This document shows, piece by piece, positions 1 to 8,870 of a stretch of 64,000 bases of DNA. Position 1 is the first letter of the stretch. Every line of letters begins with the position of its first letter. The translations under genes were made by a program, and so were the position numbers. Source of the stretch: Prescottella soli (GTDB lineage: Bacteria; Actinomycetota; Actinomycetes; Mycobacteriales; Mycobacteriaceae). The DNA lies in NCBI RefSeq assembly GCF_040024445.1, contig NZ_CP157276.1, positions 806,001 to 870,000 of the forward strand, written 5' to 3'. The notes under the pieces are model-generated. The model did not search any database. It saw only the letters and a program-made list of their open reading frames with translations, and was not told the origin of the DNA.

Positions 1-716
1 CCAAGAACCACCTCCTCGAGGCGAACCTGCGCCTGGTCGTCTCGCTGGCCAAGCGCTACACCGGCCGCGGCATGGCGTTCCTGGACCTCATCCAGGAAGG
101 CAACCTGGGCCTGATCCGTGCGGTCGAGAAGTTCGACTACACCAAGGGCTACAAGTTCTCGACGTACGCCACGTGGTGGATCCGGCAGGCGATCACGCGT
201 GCGATGGCCGACCAGGCCCGCACGATCCGTATCCCGGTCCACATGGTCGAGGTCATCAACAAGCTGGGCCGCATCCAGCGTGAGCTGCTGCAGGACCTGG
301 GCCGCGAGCCCACGCCGGAGGAGCTCGCGAAGGAAATGGACATCACGCCGGAGAAGGTGCTGGAGATCCAGCAGTACGCGCGTGAACCCATCTCCCTCGA
401 CCAGACGATCGGCGACGAGGGCGACAGCCAGCTCGGCGACTTCATCGAGGACTCCGAGGCCGTGGTGGCCGTCGACGCCGTCAGCTTCACCCTGCTGCAG
501 GATCAGCTGCAGTCGGTGCTCGAGACGCTGTCCGAGCGCGAGGCCGGTGTCGTGCGCCTGCGCTTCGGTCTGACCGACGGCCAGCCGCGGACTTTAGACG
601 AAATCGGCCAGGTCTACGGCGTCACGCGTGAGCGCATCCGCCAGATCGAATCGAAGACGATGTCCAAGCTGCGCCACCCGTCGCGTTCGCAGGTGCTGCG
701 CGACTACCTCGACTAA
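1..716 (+). CDS. sigA: Primary RNA polymerase sigma factor SigA, C-terminal part (5' truncated by the window)
   Basis: The reading frame is open from base 3 and ends with TAA at 714-716. This is the C-terminal half of a group 1 sigma-70 factor, which directs RNA polymerase to housekeeping promoters. Region 2 is seen in [20 protein letters not shown] (minus-10 recognition and melting), region 3 follows, and region 4.2 ([18 protein letters not shown]) is the helix-turn-helix for minus-35 contact. The ending RDYLD is typical of actinobacterial SigA. Residues near the truncated start ([20 protein letters not shown]) match SigB at 8,871 almost exactly, so the two are paralogues. SigB is the shorter group 2 factor, and synteny with other Corynebacteriales makes this copy SigA. 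The gene converges on the antiporter gene, and its terminator lies inside that gene's 3' end. Confidence 0.96.
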   Translation, partial: KNHLLEANLRLVVSLAKRYTGRGMAFLDLIQEGNLGLIRAVEKFDYTKGYKFSTYATWWIRQAITRAMADQARTIRIPVHMVEVINKLGRIQRELLQDLGREPTPEELAKEMDITPEKVLEIQQYAREPISLDQTIGDEGDSQLGDFIEDSEAVVAVDAVSFTLLQDQLQSVLETLSEREAGVVRLRFGLTDGQPRTLDEIGQVYGVTRERIRQIESKTMSKLRHPSRSQVLRDYLD

Positions 717-730
717 CCGGCTGATACCGG

Positions 731-1936
731 TCAGGTCGTGAGGAAGGGGTCCTTCGGGGCCCCTTCCTCTTTTGGTCTCCGCGGCTGGAACAGCCGAACG
801 AGCGGTTCGGCCACCCGGGCGCCGACCGGCCCCAGGACGGCCATCAGGAGCACGTACGCGGTGGCCAACGCGGCCAACTCCCCCTCGACCGCACCGGCGG
901 AGACCGCCAGACCGGCGATGACGATCGAAAACTCCCCGCGGGCGACCAGCGCGGCACCCGCGCGGGCGCGGCCCATCACTCCGACGCCCTGCCGCCCAGC
1001 GGCCCACCAACCCGTGAGCACCTTGGTGGCAGCCGTGACGACCGCCAGGCCGATCGCCGGCAGCAGCACCGGAGGGATGGTCGTCGGATCGGTGTTGAGA
1101 CCGAAGACGACGAAGAACATCGCGGCGAACAGGTCCCGCAGCGGCTCGAGCAGCCGCGTGGCGTTCCGGGCGGTGGATCCGGAGATCGCGATACCGAGCA
1201 GGAACGCACCGACCGCCGCGGACACCTGCAGCGACGACGCGAAGCCGGCGACCAGCAGTGCGGCGCCGAGCAGTTTGAGCAGGAACACCTCGCGGTCGGT
1301 GCTGTCCACGATCGCGGAGACGACGTTTCCGTAGCGCAGGGCGACGACGAGCACCACGGTGATGACCAAGAACGAGATCGCCACGGCCTGGAGCCCGCCC
1401 AGGAAGCTCACCCCCGCGAGAACGGCCGTGAGGATCGGCAGGTACACCGCCATCGCGAGATCCTCGAAGACGAGGATCGACAGGATCACCGGGGTTTCGC
1501 GGTTACCGAGACGACCGAGATCGCCGAGCACCTTCGCGACGATGCCGGACGACGAGATGTAGGTGACGCCGCCGAGCGTGAGCGCCCCGACGGGACCCCA
1601 TCCGAGCATGAACGCCAGGATCGCGCCCGGCGCCGCGTTCAGAACGATGTCGACGACACCCGCGAACCAGGACCTCTTCAGGCCGGTCACGAGTTCCGAC
1701 GCCGTGTACTCCAGGCCCAACAGCAACAGCAGCAGGACGACGCCGATCTCGCTCGCGAGATGGCTGAACTCTCCGATGTCGCCGAGCGAGATGAACCCGC
1801 CCTGGCCGAAGCACAGACCGCCGATCAGATACAGCGGGATCGGCGACATGCCGATGCGTCCGGCCAGCCGACCGAGAACGCCGAGCGTGAAGAAGACAGC
1901 GCCGAGTTCGACGAGTGCCAGTGCAGTACCAGTCAT
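731..1936 (-). CDS. Cation:proton antiporter, CPA2 family (KefB/KhtU-like membrane subunit)
   Basis: This 401-residue protein is almost entirely hydrophobic, with about 11-12 membrane segments, and fits the sodium/hydrogen exchanger domain of monovalent cation:proton antiporter-2 proteins. It should exchange K+ or Na+ for protons across the cytoplasmic membrane. It lacks the C-terminal RCK/TrkA domain found in full-length KefB; instead the gene just upstream (1958-2440) encodes a separate RCK_C protein, as in the two-gene KhtTU and AmhMT systems. The gap between the two genes is 21 nt, so they are probably one operon. The C-terminus ends in a charged tail (RRPKEEGAPKDPF) that overlaps the sigA terminator. 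The cation preference cannot be read from the sequence. Confidence 0.88.
   Translation of the reverse strand: MTGTALALVELGAVFFTLGVLGRLAGRIGMSPIPLYLIGGLCFGQGGFISLGDIGEFSHLASEIGVVLLLLLLGLEYTASELVTGLKRSWFAGVVDIVLNAAPGAILAFMLGWGPVGALTLGGVTYISSSGIVAKVLGDLGRLGNRETPVILSILVFEDLAMAVYLPILTAVLAGVSFLGGLQAVAISFLVITVVLVVALRYGNVVSAIVDSTDREVFLLKLLGAALLVAGFASSLQVSAAVGAFLLGIAISGSTARNATRLLEPLRDLFAAMFFVVFGLNTDPTTIPPVLLPAIGLAVVTAATKVLTGWWAAGRQGVGVMGRARAGAALVARGEFSIVIAGLAVSAGAVEGELAALATAYVLLMAVLGPVGARVAEPLVRLFQPRRPKEEGAPKDPFLTT
740..773 (+). terminator. Intrinsic terminator of sigA
   Basis: A perfect 10-bp stem (740-749 with 760-769) with a 10-nt loop is followed by TTTT at 770-773. It lies 23 nt after the sigA stop. 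The stem falls inside the last codons of the converging antiporter gene (stop at 731-733), so the sequence is both terminator and coding. Confidence 0.8.
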
Positions 1937-1957
1937 CGCGTGTGGATCGAGCCGCGT

Positions 1958-2440
1958 TCAGCCGTGCGCGAGGATCTTGGCGGCGTGGTCGAGGCCCTCC
2001 TGGGTGCCGACCGCGACCAGAAGGTCGCCTTCGGTGAAGGTGAAGTCGGGATTCGGTGACGGCGCCACCTGACCGGCCCGCATCACAGCAACGACGGAAA
2101 CACCGGTGCGGGTGCGCATCGCGGTCTCGCCGAGCGTCCGGCCGTCCCACGGCGAATTCTCGGTGATCGGGAGCTGGCGGGTGCTGATGCCGGGCATGTC
2201 CCGGTGCTCCTCCCGCAGCTGCGCGACGAGCTGCGGGGCTCCGAGCAGGTTCGCCAGCACCGATGCCTCGTCCGATTCGAGCGGGATCGACGCCATGCAG
2301 GCGTCGGGGTCGTCGACCTTGGAGACGATGAGATCGGTGCGGCCGTCGCGGTGGGTGACCACACCGATGCGTCGACCCGTCGCCAGCGCGAAGTCCTTGC
2401 GGACTCCGATACCGGGCAGCGGCGTCACTTCCACGTTCAT
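1958..2440 (-). CDS. RCK_C (TrkA C-terminal) regulatory subunit of the cation antiporter
   Basis: This 160-residue soluble protein resembles KhtT/AmhM. The N-terminal half has no named domain, and residues of about 75-160 form an RCK_C/TrkA_C fold with the usual pattern of hydrophobic strands and the signature GDLLVAVGT. Such proteins bind nucleotides or ions and gate the antiporter subunit, which is encoded directly downstream. No Shine-Dalgarno sequence precedes the ATG. A TACCGT hexamer at 2447-2452 (minus strand) lies 6 nt before the ATG, so the mRNA is probably leaderless and the antiporter pair starts here. Confidence 0.85.
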   Translation of the reverse strand: MNVEVTPLPGIGVRKDFALATGRRIGVVTHRDGRTDLIVSKVDDPDACMASIPLESDEASVLANLLGAPQLVAQLREEHRDMPGISTRQLPITENSPWDGRTLGETAMRTRTGVSVVAVMRAGQVAPSPNPDFTFTEGDLLVAVGTQEGLDHAAKILAHG

Positions 2441-2502
2441 GGCTCAACGGTAGCGCCACGCTCCGACGCCGAACCACGAACACCCGTTCCCGGGTCGCCG
2501 TG

Positions 2503-2859
2503 TCACACGACGGGCGGAAACACCCCGGCAGCGTCGGGCAGGTAGTCGGCCACTTCGACGACCGCCGCGACCGGCAGCGGACCGTACAGATGCGGGAACC
2601 GCATCGACGCGGGGTCGGACGGGACCCCGGGCTCCCACCGGACCTCGGCGCCCAGCCGGCCCGGATCCAGATGCAGGAGCACCAGGTCGCGACGGCCCTC
2701 GAACAGCCGGTTGGCGGGCAGATGGACCTGCCGGGGTGTCGACAGGTGTACGAATCCCTCGGCAGCGAACCCGTCCGGAATCCGCTGCCCCACGCGCTGT
2801 GCGTTCGCCCACTCCTCGCGGGTGCACATGTGCACCAGCACCTGCTCGAGGTCGGTCAT
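2503..2859 (-). CDS. DUF952 family protein
   Basis: This 118-residue protein matches the DUF952 pattern: a histidine after the first strand (VLVHMCTREEW), the FVHLSTPRQV motif, a VLLHLDP strand and an FPHLYGPL motif near the end. These proteins resemble ADP-ribosyltransferase-fold enzymes in some analyses, but no function is established to my knowledge. The ATG follows a good ribosome-binding site (AAAGGAG, 7-8 nt upstream). The gene lies between the antiporter operon on the same strand and a divergent small zinc-type protein, with no clear functional link to either. Confidence 0.85.
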   Translation of the reverse strand: MTDLEQVLVHMCTREEWANAQRVGQRIPDGFAAEGFVHLSTPRQVHLPANRLFEGRRDLVLLHLDPGRLGAEVRWEPGVPSDPASMRFPHLYGPLPVAAVVEVADYLPDAAGVFPPVV

Positions 2860-3109
2860 CGGTGCTCCTTTTCGGCCGGTCGTCGCCCCGACACACTAGG
2901 CCGACGCTCAGCTGTCAGCGAACACCGAAACGTCCCGAATCGCATTGTCCGAGTTCAGGACGGTCTCTGTTAGAGAGAACACACCGACGGCCTATCGGGA
3001 ACAACCCGGTCAAGTCGAACGTCTGACAGAGTGGACCTACCGCGTCACCCCCGACGCGGCGGAAGACCCCAGGCGGCGGGTGCGTACCCGTAGCCAGTTC
3101 GGAGGAGTC

Positions 3110-3322
3110 ATGCCCGGAACACTGACCAGCCCCCCGTTGACCGCTGCCGACCGGTGCGACCGGTGCAGCGCAGGAGCCCGCGTGCGCGCCGTGCTCGCGA
3201 GCGGAGGAGAGCTTCTCTTCTGCCAGCATCACGCCAACGAGCATGCCGATCGTCTTCGTGAGATGAACGCGACCATCGTGAGCGACACGGAAGCGTCCGT
3301 AGCATCCGCGGCGACAATCTGA
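3110..3322 (+). CDS. Small CxxC/CxxH protein, DUF7455-like
   Basis: This 70-residue protein has a metal-binding pattern: CDRC near residue 15 and CQHH about 20 residues later, as in a small zinc ribbon. It belongs to a family widespread in Actinobacteria that I know as DUF7455; no function is established. The ATG at 3110 was chosen because GGAGG at 3101-3105 is ideally spaced. An upstream in-frame ATG at 2945 would add 55 residues with no conserved look. A strong hairpin follows the gene. The location next to sigA is usual for the family as I remember it. Confidence 0.82.
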   Translation: MPGTLTSPPLTAADRCDRCSAGARVRAVLASGGELLFCQHHANEHADRLREMNATIVSDTEASVASAATI

Positions 3323-3364
3323 CTCGTCAGCCCTCCGGGCGGACGCCCGTCCGTCCCCAGTTCC

Positions 3365-3400
3365 CGAAGCGGGCGACCACCACGGTGGTCGCCCGCTTCG
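3365..3400. terminator. Bidirectional hairpin between convergent genes
   Basis: A perfect 16-bp stem (3365-3380 with 3385-3400) with the 4-nt loop CACG sits between the DUF7455-like gene and the helicase. It has no U tract on either side. It probably stops transcription from both directions. Confidence 0.65.
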
Positions 3401-3427
3401 GCGTTTCCAGAGCCATTCCGGGCCCAC

Positions 3428-5167
3428 CTACCGCTGGCGCAGCATGGCGATGCGGTCGGTGAGCTGCTCGACGGTGGCGATCGCGGTGGGCGGGCCACCG
3501 CACTCCCGGCGCAGCTCGCCGTGGATGACGCCGTGCGGCTTACCGGTCCGGTGGTGGTGCATCGCGACCAGGGAGTTGAGCTCCCGGCGCAGGTTCGCCA
3601 GCTGGCCGGCGGCGGCGACACGCTCGGTCACCATCTGCGGGGCGGGCACCGGCTCCGGCTCGGCGGCGTTCTTGTCGGGCTTGTCGAGCTGCTTCTGCTG
3701 CCGTTGCCGCAGCAGTGCCCGCATCTGATCGGCGTCGAGCAGACCGGGCAGACCGAGGTAGTCGGCCTCCTCGTCGGACCCGGAGAAGGTCGCGGTACCG
3801 AAGGACGAGCCGTCGTAGATCACCTGGTCGAGTTCGGCGTCGGCGCCCAGCGAGACGAACGCCTTCTCCTCCTCGCCCGGTTCGTCCTTCTGCTTGTTCG
3901 CGTCGGCGAGCAGGTCGTCGTCGAGACCGTCCTTCTCGCGGTGCGGCTTGCCGAGGATGTGGTCGCGCTGCGCCTCGAGCTGGGCCGCGAGGTCGAGGAG
4001 AACCGGGACCGACGGCAGGAAGACGCTCGCCGTCTCGCCCTTCGTCCGCAGACGCACGAAACGACCGATGGCCTGCGCGAAGAACAGCGGCGTCGACGCA
4101 CTGGTGGCGTAGACACCGACGGCGAGCCGCGGCACGTCGACGCCCTCGGACACCATGCGCACCGCGACCATCCAGGCCTGGGTGCTGTTGGAGAACTCCG
4201 CGATGCGCTTCGACGCGGTGGGGTCATCGGACAGGATCAGGGCCGGCGCCTCGCCGGTGATCGTCTCGAGCTGCTTGGCGTAGGCGCGGGCGACGGTCTG
4301 GTCGGTGGCGATCACCAGCCCGCCCGCGTCGGGAATGCCACCGGACCGCAACTGACCGAGGCGCGTGTTCGCGGCCGTGAGCACCGACGGGATCCAATCG
4401 CCCGCGGGGTCCAGGGCGGTCCGCCACGCCCGCGCCGTCTGCTCGGCGCTGAGCGGCTCACCGAGTCGCGCGGCGAACTCCTCGCCCGCGCTGTTGCGCC
4501 ACCGCGCCTCACCCGAGTAGGCCAGGAACACGACCGGGCGGACGACGCTGTCGGCAAGGGCGTCGGAGTAGCCGTACGTGTGGTCGGCCTTCGACCGCTG
4601 GTGGCCCTCGTTGTCGGGCTCATAGGTGACGAACGGGATCGGGCTGTCGTCGCTGCGGAACGGCGTTCCGGTGAGCGCGAGACGCCGGGTGGCGTCGCCG
4701 TAGGCCTCCCGGATCGCGTCACCCCAGCTCTTCGCGTCGCCGCCGTGGTGGATCTCGTCGAGGATGACGAGCGTGCGGCGTGCCTCGGTGCGCGCCCGAT
4801 GCTTGAACGGATGCGACGCGACCTGGGCGTAGGTGACGACGACACCGTGGTAGTCCGACGACGTCTGGCCTGTGGAGTTCGAGAAGTTCGAGTCCAGCGC
4901 GATGCCGATGCGCGCCGCCGACTCGGACCACTGGTGCTTGAGGTGCTCGGTGGGCGCCACGACGGTGACCTGGTCCACCGTGCGGTCCCGCAGCAGCTCG
5001 GACGCGACCCGCAGTGCGAACGTGGTCTTGCCTGCGCCCGGCGTCGCGACTGCGAGGAAGTCCCGCGGCTTGGTTGCCAGGTACTTGGTCAGCGCACGGC
5101 GCTGCCACGCTCGGAGGGAGCCGGTGGGAGCAGGTGCACGTTCGACACTTCCGGGTTCAGCGCTCAC
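3428..5167 (-). CDS. DEAD/DEAH-box (SF2) helicase
   Basis: With a GTG start at 5167 the protein has 579 residues. The start was chosen because GAGGTG precedes it by about 6 nt; the frame is open for 80 more codons upstream, but those look unlike protein. Motif I is TPGAGKT (about 42-48), motif II is DEIH (137-140), motif III is LTGTPFRSDD, and the helicase C domain carries VSEGVDVPRL and QAIGRFVR. This is the ResIII/UvrB-like SF2 fold, which unwinds or translocates on nucleic acid using ATP. The C-terminal third is rich in charged residues and glutamine (KQLDKPDKN) and has no named domain. The partner and substrate are unknown. It is conserved near sigA in relatives, which argues for a housekeeping rather than a defence role. 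Confidence 0.9.
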   Translation of the reverse strand: MSAEPGSVERAPAPTGSLRAWQRRALTKYLATKPRDFLAVATPGAGKTTFALRVASELLRDRTVDQVTVVAPTEHLKHQWSESAARIGIALDSNFSNSTGQTSSDYHGVVVTYAQVASHPFKHRARTEARRTLVILDEIHHGGDAKSWGDAIREAYGDATRRLALTGTPFRSDDSPIPFVTYEPDNEGHQRSKADHTYGYSDALADSVVRPVVFLAYSGEARWRNSAGEEFAARLGEPLSAEQTARAWRTALDPAGDWIPSVLTAANTRLGQLRSGGIPDAGGLVIATDQTVARAYAKQLETITGEAPALILSDDPTASKRIAEFSNSTQAWMVAVRMVSEGVDVPRLAVGVYATSASTPLFFAQAIGRFVRLRTKGETASVFLPSVPVLLDLAAQLEAQRDHILGKPHREKDGLDDDLLADANKQKDEPGEEEKAFVSLGADAELDQVIYDGSSFGTATFSGSDEEADYLGLPGLLDADQMRALLRQRQQKQLDKPDKNAAEPEPVPAPQMVTERVAAAGQLANLRRELNSLVAMHHHRTGKPHGVIHGELRRECGGPPTAIATVEQLTDRIAMLRQR

Positions 5168-5439
5168 ATCGCACCTCGCCACAGGGTTCGCACAGTTGGT
5201 CCCACTCCTTGCTTCGCTGACGGGGTTACCGGCCGCTCGCGTCCGGTCCGATGTCCGGCGACGACCCCCGAGGAGCCTAGCGCCCGGGACCGACCGCTTC
5301 CGCATCAGCCGCAGACACGCCGGGGCGTCCTGGGCCGACGCCCGGCCGAGTGGGAATCGCCTCCAGTGGCAGAATCGGTCGCGACACGTCGATGCCCCAC
5401 CGCGCATGACGGCGCGTCGTCAGGAATCCTGGAAGAACC

Positions 5440-6567
5440 ATGAACAAGACGCCGACCGTCACCAAACGTCGTCCCCTGCGCCGGTGCGCGCAGGTGGTCG
5501 GACGCACCGCGGTCAAGGCGTGGGACGACTCGATCTTCGGGAAGTCGGCCACCGCAGCGTTCTGGCAGACGCTCTCGCTGCCCCCGCTGCTGCTCGCGCT
5601 GCTCGGCAGTCTCGGCTACGTCGGAGGATGGTTCGGCCCCAACACCGTCGAGATCATCCAGTCGAAGATCATCACGTTCAGCCACACCGCATTCAGCGAG
5701 AACGTTGTCGACCAGATCATCCAGCCGACCGTCACCGACGTCCTCGGGCGGGGTCGCCCGGAGATCGTCTCGGCCGGATTCCTGCTGTCACTGTGGGCGG
5801 GATCATCGGCGATCTCGACGTTCGTCGACTCGATCGTCGAGGCGCACGGCCAGAAGGATGCCCGGCACCCGGTGTGGCAGCGCGTGTTCGCGCTGCTGCT
5901 CTACGTCACATTCCTCGTCCTCGCCGTGTTCACGCTCCCCCTGGTCGCGCTGGGGCCGACGATGATCGGACGGGTACTGCCGGAGTCCTGGCACGCGGTC
6001 GGGACCGAGATGGTCGACGCCTTCTACTACCCCGCTGTCGGCCTGCTTCTCATCATCGGCCTGACCACGCTCTACAAGGCGGCGCTGCCCAAATCCCTGC
6101 CCTGGCACCGCCTCCTCGGCGGGGCACTTGTCGCCGGCGTGTTCTTCATGGCGGCCAGCACGGTTCTGCGGTGGTACCTGAGCTGGGTGACCGGGACCGG
6201 ATACACCTACGGCGCACTGGCGACGCCGATCGCGTTCCTGCTGTTCACGTTCTTTCTCGGCTTCGCGATCGTGCTCGGCGCCGAGTTCAACGCGACCATC
6301 CAGGAGTTCTGGCCGGCCCGGGCCACCAGAATCGAGCAGGTCCGCGACTGGATCGCCGCGCAGGCGGCGGTCGACGCGTCCGAGGACGCGGGGCCGATGA
6401 CGAGCTTGACGCGCCGGCTGGCGACCGGACCTATCCGATTCACGTCTGATCGGTCACAGTCCGCGGACGGCGACGGAGACGACAAAGTGGACGCGTGCGA
6501 GCGCAACGCGTCCACCGACGGGGACGAGACCCGGCCGATTCAGTCGCCCTTGCGCAACCCGTCGTAG
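5440..6567 (+). CDS. YihY/BrkB family integral membrane protein
   Basis: This 375-residue protein has about six membrane segments between residues 35 and 290, with the family patterns SLWAGSSAISTFVDSI and GAEFNATIQEFW. The family was once misnamed ribonuclease BN; transport or envelope roles have been suggested but not settled. It corresponds by position to M. tuberculosis Rv2707. The hydrophilic C-terminus of about 70 residues is cytoplasmic and variable. Its last 28 bp overlap the 3' end of the converging DUF3039 gene. The ribosome-binding site is a GGAAGAA stretch before the ATG. Confidence 0.9.
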   Translation: MNKTPTVTKRRPLRRCAQVVGRTAVKAWDDSIFGKSATAAFWQTLSLPPLLLALLGSLGYVGGWFGPNTVEIIQSKIITFSHTAFSENVVDQIIQPTVTDVLGRGRPEIVSAGFLLSLWAGSSAISTFVDSIVEAHGQKDARHPVWQRVFALLLYVTFLVLAVFTLPLVALGPTMIGRVLPESWHAVGTEMVDAFYYPAVGLLLIIGLTTLYKAALPKSLPWHRLLGGALVAGVFFMAASTVLRWYLSWVTGTGYTYGALATPIAFLLFTFFLGFAIVLGAEFNATIQEFWPARATRIEQVRDWIAAQAAVDASEDAGPMTSLTRRLATGPIRFTSDRSQSADGDGDDKVDACERNASTDGDETRPIQSPLRNPS

Positions 6568-6776
6568 ACCTTCTTGCACTCCGGGCACACCGGCGAGCCC
6601 GGCTTCGCGGACTTCGTGACCGGGAAGACCTCGCCGCACAGTGCGACGACGTGCGTGCCCATCACCGCGCTCTCCGCGATCTTGTTCTTCTTCACATAGT
6701 GGAAGAACTTGGGCGTGTCGTCGTCGGTCGTCTCTTCGGTGGTGGTGTCGGGGCGTTCCTTCGTCAAAGTGCTCAC
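6540..6776 (-). CDS. DUF3039 family small protein
   Basis: This 78-residue protein carries ALCGE followed by CPECKKVY, a CxxC-type metal site, and is conserved next to sigB in Corynebacteriales (the Rv2708c position). The middle segment (TPKFFHYVKKNKIAESAVMG) is characteristic of DUF3039. The function is unknown. The start is GTG at 6776; no Shine-Dalgarno sequence is evident, and a weak CATCAT hexamer 6 nt upstream allows a leaderless start. The 3' end overlaps the BrkB gene by 28 bp tail to tail. Confidence 0.87.
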   Translation of the reverse strand: MSTLTKERPDTTTEETTDDDTPKFFHYVKKNKIAESAVMGTHVVALCGEVFPVTKSAKPGSPVCPECKKVYDGLRKGD

Positions 6777-6835
6777 ACGTCAATGATGCCGCACTCTCGT
6801 GTGCAATTGCCGCCCGAGAGTGCAACAGTGGACCT

Positions 6836-7192
6836 ATGGCAAGAACATCGGGGTTCGGCGAGTCCGCCGAGAGCGGCACACCCCGCAACCCGGCGTTGAT
6901 CACCGAGGCTGCGCAGTCGATCGAGGATCAGCACCGGGCGCGCGTGAAGAAGTACCTCACGATCATGTCGTTCCGGGTTCCTGCGTTGATTCTCGCGGCG
7001 ATCGCTTACGGCATGTTCAGCAATGGCTGGATCTCGGTGGGGATCATCGCCCTGTCCATTCCGCTGCCGTGGGTGGCCGTGCTCATCGCGAACGACCGAC
7101 CGCCGCGGTCGAAGGACGAACCCAGCAGGTACGACCACCGCGACGCGGCTCGCGCGCTCGAATCCCGGCAGCACCGCACCATCGAGGGATGA
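6836..7192 (+). CDS. DUF3099 family membrane protein
   Basis: This 118-residue protein has ITEAAQSIEDQHRARVKKYL, the DUF3099 signature, followed by two membrane segments (about 43-60 and 65-85) and a polar tail. It matches Rv2709 by position. The function is unknown. The ATG at 6836 gives the conserved N-terminus. There is no Shine-Dalgarno sequence; AACAGT lies 6 nt upstream, so translation may be leaderless. The next gene on the same strand begins 47 nt later. Confidence 0.85.
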   Translation: MARTSGFGESAESGTPRNPALITEAAQSIEDQHRARVKKYLTIMSFRVPALILAAIAYGMFSNGWISVGIIALSIPLPWVAVLIANDRPPRSKDEPSRYDHRDAARALESRQHRTIEG

Positions 7193-7238
7193 CCCGCGGG
7201 CCGGGTGATCCGGTCATGAAGGCTGCAACAATGCTCGG

Positions 7239-8717
7239 GTGAACCGAGATCTCCTGCTGTCCATCTGCGGCCCGCTGCGCGAGGCGCTCACCCGCGCCCG
7301 GTACGACATCGACTCGATCGTCGATCTTCTCGGCGTCGACGCGCACGCCGCCCTCGGACGGCACGAGCCCGTTCCCGCTCGCCGCGCGTCCGAGAACGGC
7401 GGAGACCTCGGCCGGCTGATCCGCTTGTTCCTGTTGGGCGACGACTGCCCCGCGGCCGACATCGCGGCGGCACTGGAGCCCGTGAGCCTCGACGACGCCG
7501 TCGCCGCCGGTCTGCTGTCGCGCACCGGTGACACGGTGCGCGCCGAACTCGATCTGCGCCCCCTCGACCTGGGTACCGGAAACCAGTGGGTGGTGTCGGA
7601 CCTCGACGGTTCGATGCGCCCGCGCCCCACCGCCGACGACCACGTCATCGGCGTCGGACAGGCGTCGATGTCGCTGCTGAGGGGAACCCCGACCCGCCCG
7701 GTCGGCACCGTCCTCGACGTCGGCACCGGCTGCGGAATCCAGGCGATCCGCGCCGCCGACTACGCGGGCACGGTCACTGTGACGGACATCAACCCGCGCG
7801 CGCTCACGCTGACCGCGGCCACCGCGGCACTGAACGGCCTCGACTTCGAGATCTGCGAGGGTTCGTGGTTCGAGCCGGTCGAGGGACGTCGATTCGACCA
7901 GGTGGTGGCCAATCCCCCGTTCGTCGTCGGCGAGGCGCGCGTCACGCACTCGTACCGCGATTCGGGTCTGGACCTGGACGGGGCGAGTGAACTGATGATC
8001 TCCCGGTCCGCCGACTTCCTGAATCCGGGTGGAACCGCGGCGCTGCTCGCGTCGTGGCTGCACGTCGAGGGTGAGGACTGGCGCCATCGGGTCGCGTCGT
8101 GGTTGCCGGCCCACGGCATCGACGCGTGGATCGTCCAGCGCGACGTCGCCGATCCCGCGCTGTACGTCGGGACGTGGCTGCGCGACGGCGGCGCCGATCC
8201 GCGCGATCCGGCCACCTCGGCGCGGGCGCACGCCTGGCTCGACCATCTCGAAGAGGCCGAGGTCGAGGGCGTCGGGTTCGGGTTCGTGTACCTGCGTCGG
8301 ACGGACGCGCCGTCCGACATCCTGTGCGAGGACCTGCACCACGGCTTCGACGACCCCCTCGGCGACGAGGCCCTCGCATACTTCGAGCGCTTGGCCTGGC
8401 TGCGTGAGCACGACGTCCTGTCGGCCCGGTTCGCGGTGCAGCCCGAGACCGCGCTCGAGCGGGTGTACCTGCCGGGCGAGGACGGCTGGAATCAGGTGGT
8501 GGCGCGGGTGCACCGTGGCAACGGCCCGCGGTGGCAGCACGAGGTCGACGACCTCACTGCCGCACTGCTCGCGGGAATGCGGGAGGACGGGTTGCCGTTG
8601 GAAGAACTCGTCACACTCCTCGCGTTCGCGCACGACGAGGACGAAGACGCGCTCGCGGCCACAGCGGTGCCGCTGGTCCATTCGCTGGTGCGCCACGGTT
8701 TGATCGCACCGGCCTGA
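7239..8717 (+). CDS. Class I SAM-dependent methyltransferase with N-terminal accessory domain
   Basis: This 492-residue protein has three parts. Residues 1-130 form an accessory domain (DUF7059-like), 155-290 hold the methyltransferase core with the SAM loop VLDVGTGCG (158-166) and NPPF (225-228), and about 300-490 form a further conserved region. NPPF motifs transfer methyl groups to a planar nitrogen such as adenine N6, guanine N2 or glutamine N5, so the target may be rRNA, DNA or a protein. The architecture recalls RlmG/RsmC, with the catalytic domain behind a pseudo-domain, but the target cannot be told from sequence. The start is GTG at 7239 with only a weak ribosome-binding site. The sigB promoter follows about 90 bp downstream. 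Confidence 0.82.
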   Translation: MNRDLLLSICGPLREALTRARYDIDSIVDLLGVDAHAALGRHEPVPARRASENGGDLGRLIRLFLLGDDCPAADIAAALEPVSLDDAVAAGLLSRTGDTVRAELDLRPLDLGTGNQWVVSDLDGSMRPRPTADDHVIGVGQASMSLLRGTPTRPVGTVLDVGTGCGIQAIRAADYAGTVTVTDINPRALTLTAATAALNGLDFEICEGSWFEPVEGRRFDQVVANPPFVVGEARVTHSYRDSGLDLDGASELMISRSADFLNPGGTAALLASWLHVEGEDWRHRVASWLPAHGIDAWIVQRDVADPALYVGTWLRDGGADPRDPATSARAHAWLDHLEEAEVEGVGFGFVYLRRTDAPSDILCEDLHHGFDDPLGDEALAYFERLAWLREHDVLSARFAVQPETALERVYLPGEDGWNQVVARVHRGNGPRWQHEVDDLTAALLAGMREDGLPLEELVTLLAFAHDEDEDALAATAVPLVHSLVRHGLIAPA

Positions 8718-8808
8718 CGCGCGTTCCCCGCCTCCTAGCTTCTCAGGAACTTCTCAGGGGAGCGGGCGGAAAGCCGCAGGTCACGGACCATCGGGTCGAA
8801 TTCTGTCG

Positions 8809-8836
8809 GGAACTTTCCCAGGCCGTCGGAGCGTTG
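8809..8836 (+). promoter_or_regulatory. ECF-sigma (SigE/SigH-type) promoter of sigB
   Basis: GGAACT at 8809-8814 and CGTTG at 8832-8836 are separated by 17 nt. This is the GGAAC/GTT pattern recognised by extracytoplasmic-function sigma factors SigE and SigH, which drive sigB in mycobacteria. The predicted start site is near 8842, giving a leader of about 29 nt with the ribosome-binding site GAGGAGG (8858-8864). Confidence 0.72.
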
Positions 8837-8870
8837 AGGCATATGAGACACCCCGACGAGGAGGCCCGTC

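Noticed and set aside
2945-3109. Longer N-terminus for the DUF7455-like protein
   Set aside because: The upstream in-frame ATG has no ribosome-binding site, while GGAGG is ideally placed before the ATG at 3110.
3521-5443. A 640-codon plus-strand frame opposite the SF2 helicase
   Set aside because: It is the antisense of a well-conserved helicase gene; the translation is Arg/Gly/Val-rich without domains, as is usual for the complementary frame of GC-rich genes.
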